A stretch of DNA of 54,041 bases from Fragilaria crotonensis (Eukaryota; Bacillariophyta; Fragilariophyceae; Fragilariales; Fragilariaceae), in assembly GCA_022925895.1 (NCBI GenBank), contig JAKSYS010000419.1:1-54041 (forward strand), in the 5' to 3' direction. Position numbers and translations under genes: made by a program. This document shows positions 34,901 to 46,310 of this stretch, in pieces. The notes beneath the pieces are model-generated. The model was given only the letters and a program-made list of their open reading frames with translations, was not told the DNA's origin and did no database searches. Each line of letters opens with the position of its first letter. The stretch's first letter is position 1.

Positions 34901-35310
34901 GGTACTCCTTTCCCACAACACGTAGAAGCTCTGACTTTTTCACCTTCAAATCATCTTGAAGCTGGCACCTTGTATTGATTTCATCCAGCAATGTGTCCGC
35001 TTGCCACCAAACTTCATGAAGTCGTGAATCTTGCAAAACAGCGTTGAAACTACTTCTAACGAACTGATACCTGATCCGATTTCTGTGGAGCTTCAGCGTG
35101 TTTTCACTCATGATGAACAAGGAGATGAAATATCTTCAAGAAGCTCCACGGAATATCAAGAATTGGTGAAGGTATGGACTGTCAAGGTCAATGGGGTTGA
35201 GAAGCAAGTGATTCGACGCATAAATCTATTTTCGATGCGCACGCATTAAAAAAATCGTGGTACTAGTACGTAGAGCTCTACCTCGCGAATCCTGTTCGTG
35301 AATCCAGCCA
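31924..35310 (-). mobile_element. Tc1/mariner (IS630)-superfamily DNA transposon, copy 1
   Basis: 3387 bp flanked by TA on both sides (31922-31923, 35311-35312). Imperfect terminal inverted repeats start TGGCTGGAT and share CGAGGTAG at bases 26-33, about 23 of 33 positions matching. It carries one transposase locus on the minus strand and is 14.7 kb from a nearly identical second copy. Only single-base homopolymer differences separate the copies, so one moved or was copied recently. Confidence 0.9.
32042..35111 (-). CDS. Transposase of copy 1, frame-broken
   Basis: Large DDE transposase (about 1000 residues) reading minus from ATG 35111 (MSENTLKLHRNRIRYQ). Order: an unrecognised N-terminal region with GGGGEQLKLF; a Lys-rich linker; helical DNA-binding region with LSKISIATVVRWMHATGF and a YFVDGHE signature; the catalytic core with the first Asp in FVGQDEAIF (codon near 33428), the second in FLFDHSSGH (near 33027) and the Glu in EGVEYMW (near 32362). 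The last resembles the PIExxW end of IS630/Tc1 enzymes. The protein ends with an Arg/Lys helix (IRKFAKRARQY). The reading frame changes near 34700, 33590, 33345, 32625 and 32420. Several changes are shared with copy 2. At the GGG near 33342, one extra G would restore the frame. Confidence 0.8.
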
Positions 35311-35917
35311 TAGAGAGAATTTCGGAGGTCAGTACATAAAGTACGTCGCGCCACAGTCCGAGTATGATACTGGTACGAGGACTGTATTGTACTCTGTTAT
35401 AACTGCAATCGGAGTATAAAATAACCGTAGACCGTAGACTACTTTCACTGTAATGGAGGCTGGAAGCTGGAAGTACGCCAAAATTGGTGGTTCTCAGTCC
35501 TAATTCTTATATGACATAATCCTAATATGCATACTCAAACCGGGAGAACTGTACTCGAATACCAGTAGAGACCCTAGTACTCTAACAGTAGTGTAATACG
35601 AGTATGAGGTATGAGGTACTGTATGAGGTATGAGTGTGGCCCATGGGCCATGGGCCAGTATGAGTGTGGCCCATGGCCCATGGCCCAGGGCCCAGGGAGC
35701 CAGGTGAACTTCGTGCGACAACAACAAGTATGTACTTGTACTGAAGTACTGGTACCGGTACAGCTTACTTCGGTTCAAAATGAGGCTATGCGGGCTTGCG
35801 AGCGTTCACCATGTTGGGTGAGGGGAAAAGCACCATTGGAAACAGGAGACTGATTTCAAGATGAGCGGTGAGGGATGCGGACACATTTCGGCGGTCATTT
35901 CTTTGTATGTTAACCCA
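35311..35917. other. Intergenic with a GGCCCATGG palindrome cluster
   Basis: No gene is recognised. A tandem GAGGTAT run at 35600-35632 leads into a GC-rich inverted pair at 35637-35690. GTAC words are frequent. It lies downstream of the BRE1-like gene. Confidence 0.5.
35637..35690. repeat. Inverted repeat of CCCATGG units, hairpin-capable
   Basis: Left arm 35637-35657 and right arm 35668-35690 are built of overlapping GGCCCATGG units, and TATGAGTGTGGCCCATGG occurs twice. The reverse complement of the left arm matches 17 bases of the right arm. Confidence 0.75.
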
Positions 35918-38877
35918 CTATAGCCAGATGTCCTCCACATCTTTTGTATCAAAACGCTGTCCACAGGAAGGGCACTTGCGATTTCGATTCTTGATATTTT
36001 CATCCATGCAATGCTTGCAGAACATGTGCCTACATCGGAGGACAATGCAGCTCTTATCTCGATGGTTGCAGACCGGGCAAGCCAAACGGCTCTTGAGCAC
36101 GGTGATTTGAGTCGAAAGCTGCTCCGGTGTGAATACTGAGTCATTCCCATCGCCACCGCTCTTATTACGCAATCTGGCGATTGCCTTCGCCGCGTCGCCT
36201 GCTTCACGCTGAGCGATGGCAAGGTTCTCCAGAATCTTGCGCTTATCCGCTTCCTGCTTTGTTATCTCAGCAACCAATTCATCACACCTCTCTTTTGCAG
36301 TGGCAGCATCTCGTTCAAGATCTGACATTTCAGCCTTCTTCTTTTCCAAAGAACCCACCGCAATCTCATACTCAGCTTTGACCGTCTCACATTCCCTTTC
36401 CAGCAACGCAATCTTCTCCTCAAGTTCCCTTTGTATACTAAATGCCTCGTCAGTCACCCTTTCCTTCGCATTCGCAGCCAATCTAGCAGCGAGGTTCACT
36501 TGACCAGCACTTTTGATCTGCTGTTCAAAAAGCTCGTTTTCTTGTGTAAGCTTTTCAGTGACACTTTTCAAGTGAAGAATAGTCGATAATGATTTGGCGT
36601 TCATCTCGTCCTTCTCGGCACTCTGCTTTGCAAGTCGGGAGTTGGTTCTGATCCATGTTTCGCGTTCTTTCTCCGATTTCTAGGCGTCCAAGGTAAGAAA
36701 CGAAATAGAACAACATGAAAGGAAACCTCAACCAACTTACCTCTAGTCTTGCTTTCGCGTTCTCCTTACTTTGGATAGCAGCAGCAAGGTCCTTCCGCAT
36801 GCGCCGGTGCTCTTTCTGCAACCTATCGGCATTTTGTATCTCTGCTTTGACAGAACCTTTCTCGGTGTCGACAGGTTCCTTTGCCGATGGTGTGTCAGGT
36901 CTTGTCGCTGGCACTTTGCTACTAGAGATCAGCAATGCGTTCTTGGCTTTTAAATCGTCAACTCGAGCCTGCAGCGCTGTATTGAGTTGCGAAATTTCTT
37001 CCAAGGAGGCTCTAACAACATCAGCACGTCGGACATTCTCCAGGGCCTGCTTCAGTTTATGTTCAAGCTCGGCTATCAACTCAGCCTGCACAACTATCTC
37101 TGATCTGACAACAACATCTTCGACAACACCATCTTCATTTTCATCCGTTTCCGTCAGTTCAGCCCATCGTTTCTTATGTTTCATGAGATGCTCCTCTAAA
37201 CTTTTGGTCGCATATTCAGCATCGCCCCTGGCAGCTGCCCAACCTTCCTTCACTTGAGCAAGCTTTGCTTCCCTTTCCCTTAATAGCCTCTCAGCAGTGG
37301 TCATTCTTGTCCACGCATCTGTGTACAACGTAGACCCTTTGATATCCTCGTCTGGTAGCTCTTTTTCATTCGAGGCCTTGTCCGTGTCGGATGGTAACGC
37401 TAGGACGTTGATTCGCTTTTGATTCTCTTCTCTTTGCGCCGTAAGCTTTGTTGTAAGACAGTTTGTAAGACGATTTATCAGAATGAACAAAAGGCAGGTG
37501 GTAAAATGCACGTACTTCGGCAATTTGTTTCTCGCGGCTTGATGAGATTTCCTCGAGATCCCTAATTTGTTTCCGCAGCTGAGCAATCTGTGAACTGTCA
37601 ACTACGTCGTCATCCTCTTCCGCGTGGGACTCCGTAGCAGGTACAAGAACATTTTCTTCCATTGCCATTAAAGCATCGGATCCATCCCTACCGTCGGTTT
37701 CAATGGCTTTTAGAACTTCCTCAAGTTTCATCCTGCCAGCGTTAAGTCGATAAAGACCCCGGCGTACACGGCGCTCCGATTCAACAGCGTCATCTCTGCA
37801 TTTCGCTAGCTCAGTAATCTGAATCTGAAAGTTCTGAACCTGAGCCTTCAATGCTGAAAGTTTCGCTTCAAGCTTTGCGAGTTTAAGCAGAGGGTGCTTT
37901 CCTGAGTCGTCTTCGCTCGTGATTTTTCTCAGCAGCCCCCAGATCCATCGTTGAAGCGCCGTCGCCCTTTTTGATACCGAATCAGCGGTTTGATGAATGT
38001 CAATAAGCTGGATCTCATCATCTGATCCATCAACAGGAAGGGATTCCTTCCCTAGTCTCGCCAATGAATCAAGCAATGCGCCAATTAATTCGACGCTTTC
38101 CCCCGTGCCCGTACTCCTGGGCGTATCGTCAGCCACAGTGGTGGTTCGCTCGAGTTCCTTCTCATCAAAAAGGGTTAGGTCGGCACCACAGGGGAATCGC
38201 ACACTTGACTGAGGCAAAATCGTACTCACCTCTTCGCGCTCGTCTTGAGGTTGCTGTCCAAGTTGCAAAGCAACTTCCATAGCATTCCACGTTGCCTCGA
38301 GCGAATGAAGCAACTGGCATGCGTCGTGACATTGGTTCCTTCTAAAATCACGTTCCTTCTCAAGCAACTTAAGTTGATAACGCAGTTGCTGAAGCTCAGA
38401 TGCCAAAGCTGCATTCTGATGCTTGAGAAAGAAGGCAGACTTGTCCGCGCCATCGTCGTCGTCGTCGCAGTCGAAATCAGCGGTTGCCGGACTTGGCCTT
38501 TGCCGTTTCATTGAATGTTTGGTTTTCGAAGGGTAAGCGGCTCCCTGAGTACTATGACTGGGTACTGGTGAGGATGGCAACAAACTTGAGCCTGAAATAA
38601 CATGAGTTGAGTTTTTCTCCGCTGAGTGTTGTTCTGGAGGTGTAGAATCCGGTGCCGGTTCCGACGACGAGGTAACCATCGGCTCAACAGGCCTAGGTGA
38701 CGGCTGCGGTACTTCTGACGAGCTTGGTGCTTCATCGTGTTTAACTTCGAACTTCTGAATCTTTAAGGGAGGCTGGGTAGGCGAAGAAGATACAACATGT
38801 CCCGCCATGGGACCCCCACCAGGAGGTGCCAAACCATTGGGATCATGCTTTGCACGTGCGGCAAGCGCTCGCTTCAT
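35918..38877 (-). CDS. BRE1: BRE1-like RING E3 ubiquitin ligase (histone H2B), intact
   Basis: Three exons, 37516-38877, 36741-37445 and 35918-36679, each a multiple of three. The introns are 37446-37515 (GTACGT/AAG) and 36680-36740 (GTAAGT/TAG). Together they give 942 residues with no frame break. The C-terminal RING is C3HC4: CPVCNHRDKSCIVLRC, HMFCKHC and CPSCGQRF, ending KDVEDIWL, the conserved BRE1/RNF20 tail. Upstream are long coiled coils (AELIAELEHKLKQALENV, LERECETVKAEYEIAV) and a Pro/Ser-rich, acidic N-terminus with a basic KRQRPSP motif. BRE1 with the E2 RAD6 mono-ubiquitinates H2B in transcribed chromatin. That role is inferred from the RING and architecture. The start at 38877 gives MKRALAARAKHD. 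Confidence 0.9.
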
Positions 38878-41800
38878 TGCGTCCCAATTTCCCCTCTTCC
38901 CTCACTCTCGCTAATAATGCGCTCCTCCAAGCAACTCAAGATGATCTATCACACCATTAATCAAGGGCTTAGCCTTTGAATGCTCCAACTTTGGAAGAGA
39001 CGTGGCACCATTAGCTAACGAAATGGCAACCAAGTCTGTGGCCTTCCCCCTACTAGCGTACATGTCCATACTGATCCTACACAATGGAAATGGGATACCC
39101 GTACTGCAACCGGTTTACTAGAAGCAGGATGACGTATTGGACACGAAAAGTTTCCAAAAATCGTACCGTCTTTGTAGGAACAAATTTCAATATCTGAATA
39201 GGCCATTCGAAAGATCTTATTGAGTTCTGTCGAAATACATTTCAAGTTATATATTTTTGTCTCAGAATTTTGAGTCGTATTTTTTTGGGATTCTCGGCCC
39301 GAATTCATTAAGCTGACTTGGTTGGACACGTGGTGATTCGTCTAGTTAAATTATCGACGCCTGCCCGTGGTCACCCTATCTCCTAAGTTCATGATATTAT
39401 TGCTGATTTGGAGACAAGAGATCATGGCCTTGAATATTGCCAGTGAACAAAACAAAAATTAAGGTGCCCTTAATGGTGTAATTTGATGAAAACTAACCAA
39501 AGTATTCTCGTGTAGTATTGATGAAGTAGTCTAGCTAGTACTATACCAGCAATAGTACGTACTAGGCTAACGAGCTGCTGGATCATCTTAAAGCAATCAA
39601 TTGATTTGTTATATCAATGACAAGGTCTGTCTTCTTCATTGTCAACATGCCTTTAATTCTGACACCAAAATACAATTTGAGAATGTCTTTGAGCATAGTC
39701 CTCCATCAAAGTTGTCCCCAGCAGCCGCAATCTTGAAGTGCCCCACCATCAATTCCGTAAGGTAGGGCATCATCTCACATTGTTGTACTTCTTCTGTTGA
39801 TTCTGTTGCTTTTTGCTTTTCTACCTTCTTCAATGCTTTCTGATACCATCTGATCTGTTGATATTGTTCATTTGTTTCGTTGCGTGTTCGATCGCAATAA
39901 GTGTAGACCTACCGTGGTACGTGGTACTAGTACGTAGCCTCTACCGGGTGCAGGTACTGAACTATGGCAGCAACACGGAATGCGTAGGTGCGCATTAGGA
40001 GCACACCTGAATGTCGATTTTTATTGCATAAATGAATAGATCATGGCAAGGGGATTCCAGAGCCGCCAATATTTTTGTTTTTGATTAAAAACTGAAAGAG
40101 TAAAAAAATAATCAAATCCTACGGCAGTTTCTACGCAACGTATACCACAGCCATTTGTCCAGAAGTGTCAGCTGTCCATCCAAGTCATCCTGCTTCTACT
40201 TCTGCTATCATAATAATCATAGGGAGAGCTTGTGCTTGGTGGAGCGTGCAGCCAGAGAACCGACAACGCGGGCGGTGGCAAGACTGTCTTCCTTCTTTGC
40301 AGTAGCACAGTACTCGCAGATGCCACTACTGGTAGTCTACCGTACTATACATGTTCAATGCAAGATGTCAGATTAGATCCATCCCAGGCCTACCATCATG
40401 TTACTTCTCTGAGTGCCAATTGATATTTCTGGTTTACCGCCATGCATGGATCACACGCCATGACTGCCACAACTTGGGTTCTTATCGACCATTCTTGTTG
40501 TTAGAATTGCAACTTTCTGGTTGCAGACCATGCATCCAAAAAGGTTCTTTTCTTCCTTGTCCTTCTTCCTTTTCCTCAATCACCTCCTCGTGTCATCCAT
40601 CTCAGACCTACATTAGTGCCTGGGCTACTTCAACTCTTGTGATGATTGCTGCACCTTTTGGTCTCAGACCATACATCCTCGAGATTCTTTTGGTGAAGAT
40701 TGTCCCAAGAAGTCGCGCTTTTTATTCGTCTTGTTCATTCTTTTTGATCACCTCCCCATGCCTGTTTTGATCCATACATCTGGGCTTGTTGTGCATCAAT
40801 GAGGCATCCTTGTCAGCTCACTCAGGTCGATCATGGTTGTGTAGGAGTTAGACACCCAACCATGGGGTCACATGCAACTTGTGGTAAGAAGCATTTCTCA
40901 GCATTGCAAGTTGTCTGTTCCAATTCCACTTTATGTTTTGGTATGATTGCCGCAGGAGGCCCTTTTTGTCTTTGTGCTTTGTACTGATTGGTGTCCTGTG
41001 AGATTGCATGGTGACCAAATGATGTTCATTGAAGACCCAGGAGGGCAGAAACATGTATTCATCATCACGCACACAAATCCCTCCCAGTTCATCGTGTTTG
41101 CAGAACCCTTTATGGTGATGTTGCTTGTATGAGTCACCACAGTGTTTTGGCACTTGCCATCCTTTATGCCCCAGTGCAAGAATCCTCCTGGACAAAATGA
41201 AGGCCATTCTGAGCAAGTGGGTTTGAGAGTTTCAGCAGGCAGTGGATGAAGGGGTGGCTTCCAGGATCATGGTGGAGTGATGTCAACATCGGTAACAAGG
41301 CTGCAGAGGATGAAGGGCGGGCTGTTGAAGGTAATTTTCCCCCTGGCCATCAATGGTGATCTCACTTGTTCTTCCATCGCCGCTGACACTGGCTGCACCG
41401 TGTGAAGTGTGAACAAACGGGCAAGCTTTCAAAGAAGGCAAATTATGACCACTCAATCCTTCCTGGTTTACTGTTAAGTGCCTTTGAAGTATGCACGTTG
41501 CAGACTCCTCCTCCCCTACTACCAGCAAAACATCATGATGTCTCCGCAGGAGCATCAACACAAAAATCTTCTTCACAAGACAACGTGTCTGTCCTACAGA
41601 ACACCAGTCAGGCAACCTCTGGAGCCATTAGCACCAGCAGAATCCTTGCCTAGTACAGTATTTAAAAGACTGGTCACCAATCACAGTTGCACTTGAAGTC
41701 ACTATGGCAGAGCAACATATATATCTGATTTGTCCACCATACGAAGACTATTAGCGTGTCAATAGAATCAACAACCATCGCCTACATATCGCTATTTGTC

Positions 41801-42330
41801 ATTCAGCGGAAGCAATCTAGGCAGGCTAGAAAATGCTGGTATTGCAACAAAATGTTATTAGACTTGATAGAATTCATCACAAAGCGACTAAGTCATTCTA
41901 TTTGTTGTATAACATGGAATGCAGGCGTCAGACTTTGGATGCTCATAATTGAGTTTCAAGGTCCTGAAAACTAAGCATCTTTGATGAAGGCCCCTGCTCC
42001 TGACCAGGCCCAATATGACCCTCCTCCACAATGGCAATTGGGAAAGAGATGAATGCACAATAACAATGAGATGATGTTGTAGTTCGTTTGCTGTGGGATT
42101 GCAAAGATCATGATCCAAATGATTGATGCTGCTGTTGATCATTCTGTACGAGTAGAAGTGACTAGTAGAGCAATGAGCAATCAGTAGAGCAATTAGTAAC
42201 GCAATTCTAGCTACCAGGTACCGGTGGGGAACAGGGTGGTGTTGTGATGATGTGCCATGTTCGGTCAGCAGAACAGACGATCCCAGTTGACAACAGACAT
42301 AACCCAACCCCTATTGCAGCCGCATCTGGC
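38878..42330. other. 3.4-kb gene-poor region with decayed coding traces
   Basis: No supportable gene. Traces on the minus strand: 39642-39833 (63 residues, helical), 40848-41216 (122 residues with FCKHDELGGICVRDDEYMF) and 41283-41615. None has recognisable domains or intact flanks. The region is less GTAC-dense than others and has repeated polypyrimidine stretches at 40480-40800. It probably contains remnants of old repeats. Confidence 0.4.
40848..41216 (-). other. Possible gene or repeat remnant with Cys/His-rich patch
   Basis: 122-codon open stretch. KGFCKHDELGGICV and FLPSWVFNEH look protein-like, but there is no family match I can make, no continuation on either side, and no clear start. 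It may be a fragment of a transposable element or of a pseudogene. Confidence 0.3.
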
Positions 42331-43849
42331 TTACTCGATGTCTTCCACTGTTTTGAACTGATCTTTTGCTGCACCGCACTGCGGACATTTGAAACCCACG
42401 CCAAAGAACTTAGCCTCGCGGCCTTTTGCTACGAAAAGCGTGTACCCACAGTTTCCGCATTCAAATGCTCCTGACGTTGAATTCGCCTCGTCTGTTTCCC
42501 CCCGTTCCTTAGCCAACTCGTTGGCTTCAATATCTTTCTCGTCGATGACGAAGCCTTTCTCGTCAATTCGTTGGCCCTTTTTGTTGTATCTTTCGTTGCC
42601 TCCACCATAGATTTCTTCCTGGGCAGTCTTGAAACCGGCTTGTTTCTCCTCTTTGTAGATATCGATAGCGACGTCTTGCGTGAGTCCAAGAACCTGCCAG
42701 CCATCCGGAATCTTGTTCGATTTTCCAGACTTCTGGACTAGAGATCTGTAGGCAGCCTCGCCAATGGCGCTAGAAACAGACACGGCAGCAACATGTTAGA
42801 ACATATACGCATGACAAGGGCGTGCTCGACACCGGTAGGTGCTTTGTACTTACTATTGAGAGGTGTCAACGATAGCATCTGCACCGGCCCCGGAACGATA
42901 GGTGGATTTGATGAGGTCCTTGATATCCTGGAGCTTAGCTAGGGCTTCTGGTGTTTCAAAAATGCGACTACCAATAAACAAAAGTTTGTTTGCGGACGAG
43001 ATCTTTTCTGCTCCACCTTGTCTGGCAATAGCAACCATAGCGTCAGCGGCTTGGACTTCCGAGAGGCCGAAAAGCGAAAAAACGTAGGAAATGGAGCTGA
43101 CAAGCTGGATAAGAGACATCACGTCTGAAAGGGGGAAACATGAGGCGTTGCAAAGCTTACCTAATGGCTTGCGGGCTGACTGGCTTCCTCTTCGTGTAGT
43201 CTTCCAAGTAAACAGTCAGCATTCTCTTTTTCTTCGTTGGTCCGAGCCATGTGAGGCGTCCATCCCAATCAAGCTTACACAGGCTCATTTCTTCATTGTT
43301 TCCATCATGGTAAATCATCTCGTTTGCAAATGATTCCAACATTGTCTCAGCCTTGGCGGAGAGGTTCGTATTAACCTTGCCCAATCCCCATTTGAGACCA
43401 GCGAACGCCAACAAGCTGGGGACGAACAAGGTCCAAACAACCTCTTGAAAATCTGCTTGTGAGAGCCATTTTGAGAACTTGTTCGTTCCTTGCGATTCTT
43501 GGAACGAGACAAGTTTGGTGTCACCCTCGAATTCTCCACTGGTTGATTGGGCAGCCATATCCTCCTCATCGGCGTCGCTCATTGCGTATTCCTCGTCAAC
43601 CTCTTCTTCAGTATTAATAGCAGCAGCAACAGAGCTGATCTGCAGAGAATTCTTCTCCGATCCTTGGCTGACGACCCGCCGACTCCTCTGCCCCAAACTG
43701 ATTAGGTTGCCACCATCTTCATTGAGGAGATACTCAAATTCATTACTTGCTTGCAAACGACTATAAAGCACAAAGCGGCTCCTGGGGACTGTAAAGGCCT
43801 GTGTTGACGCCACGGTCCACGCAAGAAGTGCAATGGCTTGTACTTTCAT
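42331..43849 (-). CDS. Plastid rubredoxin-like zinc/iron-ribbon protein
   Basis: Three exons, 43161-43849, 42854-43124 and 42331-42769, with introns 43125-43160 (short, 36 bp, uncertain) and 42770-42853 (GTAAGT/TAG). Total about 465 residues. MKVQAIALLAWTVASTQAFTVPRS is a signal peptide with a plastid cleavage site. The middle has an acidic linker, one membrane segment (VVWTLFVPSLLAFAGLKWG) and a second hydrophobic stretch (LIQLVSSISYVFSLFGLS). The C-terminus has CGNCGYTLFV and FKCPQCGAA, a rubredoxin-like four-Cys site about 25 residues apart. Plant and cyanobacterial relatives assist photosystem assembly or redox in plastids; here this is inference. Exon 1 to exon 2 is one base out of phase, so there is an indel or the first splice is misplaced. 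Confidence 0.7.
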
Positions 43850-44665
43850 GGTGTTTCCGGTCTGCAATTGGCAAATGTGATTCTTGCTCAAGTTGAAAAG
43901 TTGTTACATGTATTAAGTCCGTAGATTACATAATGACATCATTTAGTTGCGTCGTTCCACCTGGCATCTCTCTCCAGAGTCCAGAGTCCAGACTTGTCGG
44001 GAGTCGGGAGTCGGGAAGCTTGGTATGTACCCATACTCGGGTTTTAGTACTGGTACAAGTGTACGAGCAATTGTGCTCGAGTACAAGCAAAATACTCCGA
44101 GTACTACGGTAGCCTCCACGCTAACAGCGCTGAGTACTGAGTACTGTCGTACATTTGAAATACTCCCGTACTCTACTACCGGTAGAAGACAGCGACACCA
44201 AGTACTCCAGTACAACAGTACCGTTGAACTTCTACAAGATATGGATTTTATCCTTTGCACTACAGTACCGGTCCAATTCTGCAGTACTCGGAGCTCGGAG
44301 GTGTACCTGACCAGGTACGTACTGTACTACTATAGCAGCAGTACTTCGAATTTGGTTGTCTACACGTCTATACCGTACTCGAGTACTACAGTCTACAGTC
44401 TACTGTCTACTCGGAGTACATTACATACTGTATGTCATACACTGGAGCATCGGAGTGGCGTATTCTCCAGTCCTGCGCCCCTCTGTATGGGTGTCATGAG
44501 TCACGAGTCACGAGGTACAAGTACCAGTACAAGAATGGGTATCGTACCTGGTACATACAGTACTTGTTCTAGTACTGTACTCTGTACCTGGTACCGGTAA
44601 TACGGTAATACACACATCACAGTCACAGATCACCTGGAAGGTCCGGCCATACCTAGTGTCTACCC
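43850..44665. other. Intergenic, extreme GTAC enrichment
   Basis: Eight GTAC in 44041-44160 alone, with more to 44600. Forms include AGTACT, GGTACC and CGTACG. No convincing gene; the open frame 43947-44600 is made of Tyr/Ser/Thr codons from GTAC repeats and is not coding. Confidence 0.6.
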
Positions 44666-45908
44666 ACCCGGGGCCATGGGGTTAATTAACCCCGTCATTT
44701 GCCTTAATTAACCCCATCATTTTCGTACGTGTGCAAGACGCTTTTCTGTTCATTTTATACTGCGGTCCACTGAAAAAGATGTTCCAATTGCATTCACGAA
44801 GTGAAACGAATTACTCAACTTATCAGTGTTCATTTGGTCCATTTTCAATTTCTTCATCTTCAGTGGAAGTCACTGATCTGAAGAAAAGCTCGATACTTGA
44901 GTTTTTCATCCCCAAGCAGTCTCCGACAAAAGGGATGCAATTTTGCGTGGAGTGTGGTACATGTTCTACGTATGGTCAAAACAGTTTTTAATTTTTTGTA
45001 GTCCATTTTCATTCATTTATGCTCTTCCTAATTGAGATATCCAAGCAAACATCCTGAGTGACCGATGACCGACCGCTTATCGAAGTATATGGCAACCTCA
45101 CTCGTTAAGTATTGTGTGGCGAAATCATCTTCTGACAGTTCATACAAAACCTGTCGAAGTAGTGAATTTTTTCGAAAAGCTTGGTATATATTCTACACAA
45201 TTTCTGTCTAGAAATTGTCCGCTGGGGCTCCTCTTTCATATCAATTTTCCACGGTGAATACTTAAAGCTGGTCAGATATGCGGCATGCTGCATAACCATT
45301 CGAAGTATACTGAAGATGATGATAACATAAGTTGTTTCAATCTTAAGAAGCATACGATCTAAAAGAATGGGGACAGAAATCAATTCATCCACCGTAGACT
45401 ACAGTATATATTCTACACGATTCTTCTACGTAGTTTTCTTCTGATTTGATGTCTCTCTATAATTGAGTACTGTCGCTTGAATAAAGAAAATTAGGACAAG
45501 TTTCACGTTTAGAAACAATACTCCAATCTATTTGAAACACAATGGTCACCTTACTTTTGTTTGAATTTGTCGAGAACATGATCAAAACGAAGGCCTTCAC
45601 GGTGGGTCAGAATCGAGGGTTTCACGTAGAATCTGGTATTACTTCTACAGCTGGACAAAATCAGAAATGACGTGAAAAAATTCGAGGGTAAAGAAAAATG
45701 ATGCCGAAAAGCTCTTGTTTCTCAATGACAAACATTATTCAGATACTGTGCCTTGAAACCATACACATTCATACAGTTCTTGAGCCACTGCCCAAATTTC
45801 TAGTCCAACGGACAACTTGCAAGTAATAGCGAGCAGTTTCTGTAATGAGCAAATACAGGGTTAATTAACCCCAAATGGGGTTAATTAACCCGTCAACACT
45901 AGGGAATC
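44650..45908. mobile_element. Nonautonomous element candidate with TTAATTAA-palindrome ends
   Basis: Left end near 44653-44725 and right end near 45858-45908 are inverted. Each has CTAGTGT at the edge, then GGGTTAATTAACCCC and a second TTAATTAACCC about 10 bases further in. The 1.1-kb interior is AT-rich with only short frames (44731-44991 plus, 45105-45392 minus), no transposase. Target-site duplication not found. A MITE-like hAT-type origin is possible from the TAGTG end, but unproved. Confidence 0.5.
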
Positions 45909-46020
45909 GTGAATAAGATGAAAACACGTGATACCCTGGAGGTGAAAATCGATTCCATTCTGAGTCGTGGTGACGCAACGTGAAGCATAGGCTGGCGCTA
46001 TTATCATGTGAATGGCGCAA

Positions 46021-46310
46021 AGTGTAAATTTACTGACGGTCAGTGAAAATTTCTGACGGTCAGTAAAAATTTACCGGTCAGTAAAAATTTGCTGACGGTC
46101 AGTAAAAATTGCTGACGGTCAGAAAGAAATTGCTGACGGTCAGAAGAAATTACTGACGTAAGAACATACCATGTGTCCACAGCTTCTTAAACAAATCAGA
46201 TTTACTGACGGTCAGCAATATTTTACTGACGGTCAGCAATTTTGCTGATGGTCAGTAAATATTTGCTGTCAGTCAGCAATTTTACTGACGGTCAGCAATT
46301 TTTACTTACG
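46021..46310. repeat. Array of CTGACGGTCAG palindromes at about 20-bp spacing
   Basis: Eight perfect copies of the 11-base palindrome start at 46033, 46053, 46092, 46112, 46133, 46205, 46226 and 46285. Imperfect copies lie near 46071, 46152, 46245 and 46266. Spacing is 19-21 bp apart from one gap at 46152-46205. Spacers are A/T-rich (TAAAAATTTG). The two groups are roughly mirror images. It is not coding. Confidence 0.85.

Noticed and set aside
43947..44600. 217-codon plus-strand open frame
   Set aside because: Composition of GTAC repeats yields Tyr/Ser/Thr/Val tracts; no domain.
46021..46310. Palindrome array as a CRISPR
   Set aside because: Repeats are 11 bp, spacers are not unique 30-mers, and the host is a eukaryote.
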